This document shows positions 34,434-42,386 of a stretch of DNA of 43,973 bases, one piece after another. The translations under genes and the position numbers were made by a program. Source of the DNA: Microbulbifer taiwanensis (GTDB taxonomy: Bacteria > Pseudomonadota > Gammaproteobacteria > Pseudomonadales > Cellvibrionaceae); NCBI RefSeq assembly GCF_014904815.1, contig NZ_JACZFR010000040.1, positions 1-43,973 on the forward strand, given 5' to 3'. How positions within the stretch are numbered: position 1 is the stretch's first letter; each line of letters opens with the position of its first letter. The notes beneath the pieces were generated by a model. It saw nothing but the letters and a program-made list of their open reading frames with translations. It searched no databases and was not told the DNA's origin.

Positions 34434-37066
34434 TTACTGGCGTTCGATGACCAGGTTGTCGATGGTTATGGGGGTGGCCTCTTCCACACCGCTGTCACAG
34501 CGGAACTGGATAAAGGAGGTGGTGGAACCCACATAGTCTTCAGATTCGGGGTCGGGATCGCTCTCGATGATCACAGTGCCGGTGGGTGCGCCGCCCGCCA
34601 TCTCGAGAACCGGCGATTCGAAGATCTTCGAATCGCCGGGGGGGCCCCCCCCCCCCCCTCGAGCAACCCGGCGGATCGGAACCCCTGCGATCCCCCGCCC
34701 CAGATGGAGTTGCCGGAACTGGTGCCATCGTTATCCACGTAGAGCTGGCACTTTCCACTGCCGTCGTCGGCATTGTCGTTGGTGATGACATCGAAGCTGA
34801 TCCGGTAGGGCTGGCTCAGGTCGATATCGCCGCGGGTTAAGGTGTCGTCCGCGGTTGTGGTTTTGTCGCCGCCGGTGGGGTCGCCCAGGGTGAAGCGTGC
34901 GTTGTAGAAGCTTAGCGCGCCGCCGCTCACCACTACGCGGGAGGCGCCGTTGTTGGCATTGAAGAAGGGCTTGCTTGAGTCGCTTGAAATGCTCTTGTAC
35001 CCGGCGGTGAACAGGCTGCTGTTGTCGCCATCGCCGTCGGTGGCGGCATCGAAGTTTTCACTGAGGATCAGGCCATCGTCAGTGCCATAGGCACCCAGTA
35101 CCCCAATGCCATCGGGCAAGGCATCGACCAGCGCCGAGGGCCGTTTGGCCGCGGTAGCACTGTCAGTGGTCCAGATGATCCAGTCCACTTCCGCCAGATG
35201 GGCGGAGCTGGAATCCTCGCCGACGCGCAGCTTGTTTTCGCCGCCGCTGTCACGACCGGTGCTTGTCTCGTAGATCACCGGCGTATCGTTGCCATCCACG
35301 TAAACTCTGGCCGTCAGAGTGTCGGCGTCGGTCATGGTGAAGGCGATATGGAAGATATGGAATTCGCCGTCCTGCAGCGGTGCTTCGGCCTTGACGTCGC
35401 TGCTGCCGTCGGTGAATTTCTCCAGGTGAATACGCCCCTGTTCCGACCCCTGGTCCGGGCGCAACTGCATATTCACGCGCTTGCCGGCCTCGCCGAAGTA
35501 GGTCTGGATTTCGAAGCCGCGCTGGGCCGGGTTGTCGGCCTTGATGCGCGCGATGGCGGTGAGGTGCTTGGGATAGCCGGCAGCGAAAATGCCATCGAAC
35601 TCGCCGCGGCTCTTGAAAGAGGCATCCGCGGTGGTATCCAGCAGGGCGGTGCCCAGCTTTTCGTCTTCGGCATTGGTAACGGCGGCGAACAGCGACGGAT
35701 CGGAAGAACCGAAGTCGAAGGTGCCCTGCACGGAGGTGTCGTAGACCAGCGAACCCGCATCCCCGGGGGAGAGGCAGCCATCGTAGACACTCCAGGGAAT
35801 GCTGGTGTCCACCTGGGTGGTGGGGGTACAGCTGTCACCCACCGGCGCTTCAGGGGTCGCGCTGGCGCTGTCGCTCCACTCGCTCCAGTCGACGGCATTG
35901 CGTACCTGCAGGAAAACGAAGTACTCGGTGTCGTTTTCCAGTTCGCTGAGGACATGTGGGGACGTGACATCTTCCACCACAGTCGCGGAAGCCACGTCAT
36001 TCTCGCTGCCGTAGGCGATCTGGTACTCGATGGCGCCCACTACGCCGTTCCAGCTGACGCTGACCTGGCCGTCGCCGGCAAAGACACCGGGCGCCTCGGG
36101 CTTGTCGGGGGCGCTGGCCGGGGTAAAGACATTACACTCCGGCAGATCCGCCTGGCCGCTCTCGCTCTGGCGCTCGATCAGCAGGTCGTCGATGATGATT
36201 GTGGCGGAGCTGTCAGCGCGGAACTGCAGGAAAGAGCTGGCGGTGCCCACTCGTGAGGGCCTGTCGTCCAGGCGCTCGCCGGCCACCAGAGTATCGCCGG
36301 GGATATTCACTTCCACACGTTCGCCGGGAACCAGCAGGCTGGCGTTGACATTGAAAATGCGCGAGCCCTGGCTGCCCCCGCCGTGGTAGGAATTGGCCTC
36401 GCCGGTGCTGTTGTTGTCCGCGTAGATCTGCACCAGGCCGCTGCCGTCCGCCTCTTTCACACAGAAAGAAATGCGATAGTCCTGGCTCAGGTCCAGCTCG
36501 CCCCAGGTGGCCACGTCGTCGGAGGTGGTGGAATTGACCTTGGGATCGGAGGCGCTGATGTCCGGTTTGGTCTGGCCAACGGCGAAGCGTGCATTGTGGA
36601 TCAAGAGGGCGGGGTTGCCGCTATCGTTTTTCAGGCCCAGGCGATCGGCCAGGTCATCGATGTAACCGTCACCAGCGGCTGAGGCGTCGTCGAAATAGCA
36701 GCAGGTGGGGTAGTAGTAAGAGGGCCAGTCGTCGCCGTTCCTGGCTTCCACCGCCTTGTAGTCCGGGCTGAACAGCGTGATATTGTCGTTGCGGTCCATA
36801 TTGACGAAGGTGTTGTCGCCGAAGTTCTCGCTCAGGATCGGACCGCCGTCTCCGGTCCCGCCGCTTGAACCACCTGAACTGCCCCCGGAGGAGGAACCGC
36901 CGGAGCTGCCACCGGAAGAGGAGCTGGAGGGTGGAGTGGTGATCACTTCCCCCTCATTGCCGGAATCCGCGCCACCGCCGCTGCAGGCGGTCAGGACACT
37001 CAGGCTTGAAAACAGGAATAGGGATACCGCTGTGCCGGCATAAGGTCTCTTGGGCCAGGGTTTCAT
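34434..37066 (-). pseudogene. surface lipoprotein with duplicated beta-sandwich modules, FnIII and LamG-like domains; frameshifted by a 56-bp insertion
   Basis: Reading from 37066, the frame ends prematurely at 34571 (831 residues). Removing the 56 bases between two CTCGAG repeats restores a continuous frame to TAA at 34434-34436, giving 858 residues ending in TIDNLVIERQ. The protein has a lipobox (LTAC, Cys28), a Ser/Gly linker (45-75), module A (about 78-300), an FnIII-like domain (about 315-410), a LamG/concanavalin-like domain (about 425-640) and module B (about 655-858), which repeats module A (SENF, LFSPDYK/LFTAGYK, YRISF, GGGSQG, IIDDLLIERQ/ITIDNLVIERQ). No catalytic family is recognised. 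It may bind pectin at the surface. The break may be an assembly artefact, not a real mutation. Confidence 0.7.
34602..34663. other. palindrome plus G7C14 insertion between CTCGAG direct repeats
   Basis: CTCGAG occurs at 34602-34607 and 34658-34663. Between them are AA, a perfect 30-bp palindrome (34610-34639, centre GAAGATCTTC), a G run (34638-34644) and a C run (34645-34658). Deleting 56 bases, from one CTCGAG copy to the next, joins the flanking reading frames perfectly (on the minus strand ...GLLE-MAGGAPTGTVII...). Confidence 0.85.
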
Positions 37067-37140
37067 GGCGCATCCTCTCTACGTCATCGCTAGTTATTGT
37101 TATCGAGCTCGAGTACCCAGAGTCTCGGCGTATACTTATT

Positions 37141-37203
37141 ATTGGCTAGGCAATCTAAACAAATTGGTTAGGCATATTCAATGAGTTTATGTAATTGGTA
37201 ATG
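37141..37203. promoter_or_regulatory. candidate operator words upstream of the surface lipoprotein gene
   Basis: ATTGGCTAGGCAAT (37141-37154), ATTGGTTAGGCAT (37163-37175) and GTAATTGGTAATG (37191-37203) are repeated TTGGyTAGGC-like words 75-140 bases upstream of the start at 37066. They resemble the TTGGTAAGGC words by uxaA but lack a clean ACCA half. The region 37067-37273 otherwise shows no gene. Confidence 0.35.
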
Positions 37204-37273
37204 AAGGTTCTGCAGAAAGGTCAGTCAAGTCGGCGCCAGTTTCATCTTTTTGCCGGCTCGACAGTGGTGAAAC

Positions 37274-37297
37274 AAAAAAGGGCGCCCGCGGGCGCCC
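37274..37297 (-). terminator. Rho-independent terminator after the CBM-PL1 lyase
   Basis: Read on the minus strand, GGGCGCCC-GC-GGGCGCCC is followed by TTTTTT. It lies 30 bases past the stop at 37328, so the lyase transcript ends here and the lipoprotein gene needs its own promoter. Confidence 0.85.
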
Positions 37298-37327
37298 AAA
37301 ACGATCAGAGAGGGTTAGCGCCTGGCT

Positions 37328-39877
37328 TTACTGGCAGGGCACTTTGCCGAGGCCCAGTACATAGTTGATATCGCTGGCCAGCGGCGAGTTGAACGGCATT
37401 GCGCCACCTATGCCCGCGGTGGCGGCGATATAGTCCGCCAGGTTCTGGCCGGCGGGCAGCCAGTTGGTCAGGATGGTGTCGCGCGAGGCCTGGCTGTAGT
37501 CCTGGTTCAGGTCGCCGACACTGCCGGAGGCGTCGGAGATCTCGCGGGCGAAGGCCGGGTCCAGGTTGCACTGGGCATCGGCGAACCACAGTCGGGAGCC
37601 GTCGTCGCGGAAGTTGCCGCCATCTACATCCCGCGCCAGCTCCTCGGCTCGTTCGTCCAGTGCCTGATCAGCATCGTCCTTCTCCTGGTGATCGCGATTG
37701 ATCAGAAAGGCGTTGTCCTCCCACAGTACACTGGCACCCACGCGCACACTGAGAATGTCCTTGCGATAGTTCATAAACAGGTTGTTGAACATATGCGAGG
37801 TACCGCGGCGGATCAGCGGTATCCGGCGCAGCGTATTACCCAATGTCGAGTAGCTGTCGTCGGTGGTGATGAAGGCGTTGTGGTGCATGGTGGTGGTGAT
37901 CTGCTCGTTGATGGTGCGGCTGTCACTGGACCCGTGCAGGGAGGCGCGCTTCACATTCACCAGGCGGTTGAAGGACATGGTGATGTCGTAGGCCCCCACC
38001 TTCACGTCAAAGGCGGAATCGCCGGTGGTGTCGAAGCTGTTCTTGTGAATCCAGATATCGTGGGAGGCGCCGGTGGAGCGCAGCATATCCGGATCCAGGC
38101 CGTGGTCCTCGGTATGACCCGCACCGCGGAAATCCAGGTGGGTGATGATCACGCTGTTGGCGGTCTGTGTCGGTTGGCCGGAACTGTCCCTGCCGATGGC
38201 AAAACCGTTGAAGCGGAAGTAGGCGTTGCTCAGGCGCCCGTCGATAGTGGTATTGGAACCGATCACCGGGTTGCGGATCGGCAGATCCTTGTCATTGAGG
38301 CGCTCGTTGAAGAACTCGTCCAGGCAGGGCTGGCCGGAGCCGTGGCCGTTGTCGGAGCACCATTGCCGGTAGTTGATGCACTGGGCCTCGCTGCCGCCGA
38401 TGGCCGCCTGCACGTCCGCGTTGTCGCAGTGGGTGCGGTACATGGCGACCTCGGTTTCCTCTCCACCAACCGAGGCGAAGTCGAACTTGTCGAACACTAT
38501 CCAGTTGTGGCCATCGCCGGTTATGGCATCGAGAATCTGCTGCTCCACCGAGCGCCCCTGGGGATTGTTCTTGGTGATCACCGTCAACACGCTGTTGCCG
38601 CCCGGGTCGTAGCCGCCGAGGGCATTTTCACCGTATCCCACCGCGCGGCCCAGGGTGTTGGACAGGCACTCGACGATTTCCTGGTCGCTGTCCAGCTCGG
38701 CGGAATCGCGCCAGTTGACGTTCGGATCCGTGGCGAGAAGGTAGCAGGCGTTGCTGATCTCTCCTCCGCTACTGCCGCCGCTGGAGCCCCCTGAAGAGCT
38801 GCCGCCGGACGAGCCGGAACTGGAGGCGCCGCCGCTGGAAGAGGAGCTGCTGCTGGAGCCTCCAGAGGAGGAACCACCAGAAGAGGAACCGCCTGAGGAA
38901 CTGCTGCTGGAACTGGAGGAACTGCCGGAGCCACCTTCACAGTCGCCAGTGACGGGATCGATACCGGTAATTTCGATACGGTCGATATTCGCCAGTCCGG
39001 AGCTGCCGCCAGCCTGCAGGCGGATGGTGTTGTACCCGGCGCTCAGTCCCACCACTACCTGGTCGCTGTTGGCGTAACTGGTCCAGCCGCCGGTGCCATC
39101 CATGCTTACGCCTGTCACCTGGCCGCTGTTGATAACAACATCCGCGGGGCGATCGCCGGAACCGTTGGCATAGCGCCACTGCAGTGTGTAGAGACCGGCC
39201 TCAGGCACAACGACGGACCACTCGATGGCGGTGCCGGATTCGTTATCGGTATTGGCGTAGCCGCTGCCGGTATAACCCGCGTGTTCGCTCTCGATGGCGC
39301 CGTCGACGGAACAGAAGCCCGGCGCATTTTCCTGCAGTGTCAGTGTGCCGCTGGCGCCGCTCCCGGAGGACCCACCGGAAGAGGAAGAAGAGGACGAAGA
39401 GCTGCTGGAGGAGGAGCCGCCGCCGCTCGCGTTGTAGATTTCAAATTCCGCGATCTGCGGCGCACCGTTGGCGCTGTCGATCATCAGGTCGATCTTGTCC
39501 ATAGAGACATCACCGAGATAGACCTGCATTTCGGCGCCTATGCCACTGCCGGACGCCAGCTCTTCGTCGTTATCGTGGTTCACCAGGCGCCAGTTCTGCA
39601 CCGCGCTGCCGATCTCGCGAATTATCACGGTATTGAAAGTGCTACCAAAGTTTTTTGCAGAAACACGCTCGCCACTGGAGGAGCCCGGCTGCCAATAGCT
39701 CTGCAGATCGCCGTCGATGACATTGCCGTAGCTGGAGCCGCTGGCCTTGCTGCTGCCGTCGGCGCCGCCGGAGAGCGCCAGATTGGTGCCCAGCTCCTGG
39801 GCCGATGTCCAGGCGGACATCAACAGGCCTCCCAGCAGTGCGCAGAACGCCGCAGGAATTTTCGCTGTGGTTTTCAT
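37328..39877 (-). CDS. secreted modular pectate lyase: F5/8C(CBM32-like)-CBM35-like-PL1
   Basis: An 849-residue exported lyase. The signal peptide ends near TSAQ. Modules in order: a discoidin/CBM32-like domain (about 28-150; YGNVIDGDLQSYWQPG, VIIREIGSAVQNWRLV), a Ser linker, a CBM35-like domain (about 175-310; ESEHAGYTGSGYANTDNESG, ANIDRIEITG), a long Ser/Gly linker (about 318-385) and a PL1 domain (about 387-849; NPVIGSNTTIDGR, DIWIHKNSFDTTGDSAFDVK, RRIPLIRRGTSHMFNN). The catalytic part is paralogous to the 29635-31251 lyase and the binding modules to the 39959-42040 protein. It cleaves pectate while holding cell-wall polymer. The ribosome site before ATG 39877 is weak. Confidence 0.9.
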   Translation of the reverse strand: MKTTAKIPAAFCALLGGLLMSAWTSAQELGTNLALSGGADGSSKASGSSYGNVIDGDLQSYWQPGSSSGERVSAKNFGSTFNTVIIREIGSAVQNWRLVNHDNDEELASGSGIGAEMQVYLGDVSMDKIDLMIDSANGAPQIAEFEIYNASGGGSSSSSSSSSSSSSGGSSGSGASGTLTLQENAPGFCSVDGAIESEHAGYTGSGYANTDNESGTAIEWSVVVPEAGLYTLQWRYANGSGDRPADVVINSGQVTGVSMDGTGGWTSYANSDQVVVGLSAGYNTIRLQAGGSSGLANIDRIEITGIDPVTGDCEGGSGSSSSSSSSSSGGSSSGGSSSGGSSSSSSSSGGASSSGSSGGSSSGGSSGGSSGGEISNACYLLATDPNVNWRDSAELDSDQEIVECLSNTLGRAVGYGENALGGYDPGGNSVLTVITKNNPQGRSVEQQILDAITGDGHNWIVFDKFDFASVGGEETEVAMYRTHCDNADVQAAIGGSEAQCINYRQWCSDNGHGSGQPCLDEFFNERLNDKDLPIRNPVIGSNTTIDGRLSNAYFRFNGFAIGRDSSGQPTQTANSVIITHLDFRGAGHTEDHGLDPDMLRSTGASHDIWIHKNSFDTTGDSAFDVKVGAYDITMSFNRLVNVKRASLHGSSDSRTINEQITTTMHHNAFITTDDSYSTLGNTLRRIPLIRRGTSHMFNNLFMNYRKDILSVRVGASVLWEDNAFLINRDHQEKDDADQALDERAEELARDVDGGNFRDDGSRLWFADAQCNLDPAFAREISDASGSVGDLNQDYSQASRDTILTNWLPAGQNLADYIAATAGIGGAMPFNSPLASDINYVLGLGKVPCQ

Positions 39878-39908
39878 GGAGTTGTCCGATTTTGTCTTTG
39901 CCGGTAAG

Positions 39909-39933
39909 GCAGGCGCCCGCGAGGGGCGCCTGC
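39909..39933 (-). terminator. hairpin after the PL1-CBM lyase gene
   Basis: GCAGGCGCC and GGCGCCTGC form 9-base arms around a 7-base loop, 26 bases beyond the stop at 39959. There is no T tract, so it is either a weak terminator or a processing/stability hairpin before the next gene. Confidence 0.45.
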
Positions 39934-39958
39934 ATTCTGGGGGGATGGGGAAAATAGA

Positions 39959-42040
39959 TCAGTTACAGCTGCCCGCCTGCGGGCTGCTGCCGGTGACTTC
40001 CAGGTGGTCGATATTGGCGAGTCCGCCGCTGCCGGTGGCCTGCAGGCGCAGCTGGTTGCTGCCCGCGTTCAGGCCCACTTCGACACTGCCGCTGTCGACG
40101 TAGCTGGTCCAGGCGCCGGTGCCGTCCATATTGATACTGGCCACCTGGCCACCGTTTACCAGCACATTTGCCGGCCTGTCGCTGGTACCGTTGGCGAAGC
40201 GCCACAGCAGGGTATAGACGCCGGCCGAGGGTGCGGATACCGCCCAATCCACGCCCTCGCCGGAGGCGTTGTCGGTGTTGGCGTAGCCGCTGCCGGTGTA
40301 GCCGGCGTGCTCGCTCTCCACCGCGCCGTCCACGTTACAGAAGCCGCTGGCATTTTCCTCAATGGTGATGGTGGCGCTGCCACCGCCACTGGAACCGCCG
40401 GAACTGCTGGAGCTGCTGGAACCGCCGGAAGAGGAGCCGCCTGAAGAGGAGCCACCGCCAGTCGCATTGTAGATTTCAAACTCGGCGATCTGCGGCGCGC
40501 TGGAAGCGCTGTCGATCATCAGGTTGATCTTGTCCATGTTCTGGTCGCCGATATGGATCTGCATGGCTGAGCCAATGCCGTTACCGGAGGCCAGCTCCTG
40601 GCCGTTGTCATGGTTCACCAGGCGCCAGTTCTGCACCGCGCTGCCGATCTCGCGGATGATCACCGTATTGAGGCTGCCGCCGAAGTCCTTCACCGAAATG
40701 CGTTCGCCGCTGGACGAACCGGGCTGCCAGTAGCTCTGCAGGTCGCCGTCGCGCACATTGCCATAGCTGCTGCCACCACCTTTGCTGCTGCCGTCGGAGC
40801 CGGCGCCGATGGCCAGGTTGGGGCCCAGTTCGCCGGGTTCGCCGCCGGAACCGCCGGAGGATGAACCGCCGCCGGAGCTGCTCGAGGAGCTGCTGGAAGA
40901 GCTGGAACTGCTCGAAGAGCCACCGCCGGAACTGCCAGAGCCGCCCGACGAGGAACCGCCCTGGCTCTGGCAGTTGCCATCGGAGACCAGCAGGCCTTTG
41001 TTGGCACCGGCGGTGGCCAGCACTATCTGCGGCACACAGCCGGCGTCATCCAGCGGGTAGGAGTAGGGGATGCTGATGGAGGTGGTCGACACCGGGTTCG
41101 GGCCCGCCGGATGGTTGTCGTCGTCGTCCGCGGTCCAGGTGATATTGGAATAGATATTTCCGTTCACATGCCAGTAACCCATGTCGTTGGTGTAGAAGGT
41201 GCCCAGCACATCCTTGGAGTTCTCGAAATAGTTGTTGTCCGCGCGGATGCGGCCGCCGATGCGCGGGTTCATGCCGGAACCCCAGATACCGCGGTAGTGG
41301 TTGTTGAAGGCGTGTGCCGTAGCGTGGCGCAGCAGCGGCACCCGCGACTTCAGGTTGTCGAACAGATTGTGGTGATAGGTCACAGGCCCGTTGGTGTCAT
41401 CGCTGTCGCTGGAGCCGACCAGTCCGCCGCGGTCCGAGCCCGTCAGAATGCTGTAGGAGAGGGTGACGTACTTGGTGGTGGCCTTCATATCGAAGAGCGC
41501 ATCGTAGCCGTCGCTCTCACCGCCTGAGGCTTCCAGGGTCAGGTGGTCCGCCCACACGTTGAAGACATTGCTCTCCATACCGATGGCGTCGCCGCCGTTT
41601 GAAGTGGGCGAGCCGGATTTCTTCACATTGCGCACGTGCAGGTTCTGCAAAATGATATTGGAAGCGTTGCGCAGGTGGATGCCCAGTTCGTCAAAGAGGG
41701 CGCCGCTGCCGACACCGATCAGCGAAATGTTGCTGACATCCTTGATCTCGATCTTGTCGTCGGCAGTATTGCAGCTGTCACCAGAGACCTTGCTGGTATT
41801 GCCGTGATTTATCGTTCCTTCGACGTGAATGATGATGGGGGTGTCACTGGAGGCGCGGTTGCACAGTGCCGCGTGAATCTCCGTGCCGGTGGTGGCGTAG
41901 ATAACCTGGCCCCCGGCGCCACCCGGGGGGCCGCCGGTTTGCGGTGCGTAGCCTACCGGCTGCGCCGATAGAGAGGTGGAGCTCAATAGACCGCCGAGCA
42001 GTGCGCCGAGCACTGCCGGGACTTTCGTTTTGGTTTTCAT
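39959..42040 (-). CDS. secreted modular pectate lyase: PL1-F5/8C(CBM32-like)-CBM35-like
   Basis: A 693-residue exported lyase from the ATG at 42040, preceded by GGAAAG; a 32-codon upstream extension to 42136 lacks a signal-like start and is rejected. The signal peptide ends at SLSAQ. The PL1 domain spans about 28-345 (GTINHG, VWADHLTLEASGG, DALFDMKATTKYVTLSYS, SRVPLLRHATAHAFNN). A Ser linker, a CBM32-like domain (about 385-510), another Ser linker and a CBM35-like domain (about 555-690) follow. The two binding modules are highly similar to those of the 37328-39877 lyase but on the other side of the catalytic domain, and this PL1 domain belongs to a different branch. Confidence 0.9.
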   Translation of the reverse strand: MKTKTKVPAVLGALLGGLLSSTSLSAQPVGYAPQTGGPPGGAGGQVIYATTGTEIHAALCNRASSDTPIIIHVEGTINHGNTSKVSGDSCNTADDKIEIKDVSNISLIGVGSGALFDELGIHLRNASNIILQNLHVRNVKKSGSPTSNGGDAIGMESNVFNVWADHLTLEASGGESDGYDALFDMKATTKYVTLSYSILTGSDRGGLVGSSDSDDTNGPVTYHHNLFDNLKSRVPLLRHATAHAFNNHYRGIWGSGMNPRIGGRIRADNNYFENSKDVLGTFYTNDMGYWHVNGNIYSNITWTADDDDNHPAGPNPVSTTSISIPYSYPLDDAGCVPQIVLATAGANKGLLVSDGNCQSQGGSSSGGSGSSGGGSSSSSSSSSSSSSSSGGGSSSGGSGGEPGELGPNLAIGAGSDGSSKGGGSSYGNVRDGDLQSYWQPGSSSGERISVKDFGGSLNTVIIREIGSAVQNWRLVNHDNGQELASGNGIGSAMQIHIGDQNMDKINLMIDSASSAPQIAEFEIYNATGGGSSSGGSSSGGSSSSSSSGGSSGGGSATITIEENASGFCNVDGAVESEHAGYTGSGYANTDNASGEGVDWAVSAPSAGVYTLLWRFANGTSDRPANVLVNGGQVASINMDGTGAWTSYVDSGSVEVGLNAGSNQLRLQATGSGGLANIDHLEVTGSSPQAGSCN

Positions 42041-42386
42041 GTGACTTTCCGAATTTATTATTGGAGTTTGAAAGATTCGATAATCAGTCACTTCGGCTGG
42101 GAGTGCCCCGGAAAGGGACAGCCGGCTGATCATCATCGCTGAACTGCTATCCCAAACTGCGGGGCTTTTGGTCTACCTGTTTTTGATTTGGCAAGACCAA
42201 AAGTGAAAAAGAGGTTAGCCAGTCTGCTATTTTTTGTAAAGCCTGTTGGTGGGAGTAATCCTTGCGGATGCACCTATCCCTGGAGGAAATGCGCGTCGCG
42301 ACACACTATTGCGTGGAAAGGTGCGCCCTCGCGGGTTTGCGGCCATCTAGACTTGTAGCTCTCACCCGGACTCTGAGGAGAGCACC
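42041..42386. other. divergent intergenic region between the pectinase set and betB
   Basis: These 346 bp have no credible gene. Operator-like words lie at 42167-42201 (see separate entry). An A/T-rich stretch (TATTTTTTGTAAA near 42228-42240) could include a promoter. The betB start at 42387 is preceded by GAGGAGAG. I see no BetI-type site that I can name. Confidence 0.45.
42167..42201. promoter_or_regulatory. candidate GntR operator upstream of the PL1-CBM lyase
   Basis: TTTGGCAAGACCAAA (42187-42201) is a perfect inverted repeat (TTTGG/CCAAA) and differs by one base from TGGTAAGACCA at 22937. TTTTGGTCTACC lies just before it at 42167-42178. Distance to the lyase start is about 130-160 bases. 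Confidence 0.5.

Noticed and set aside
34571..34700. Programmed ribosomal frameshift at the G/C run
   Set aside because: Restoring the frame requires removal of 56 bases including a palindrome, not a one-base slip, so an insertion explains it better.
38760..38935. Short repeated units resembling a CRISPR or minisatellite
   Set aside because: They encode the Ser/Gly linker of a modular lyase in frame; spacing and sequence do not fit repeat-spacer structure. The same holds for 30-31.1 kb, 36.8-36.95 kb and 40.4-40.95 kb.
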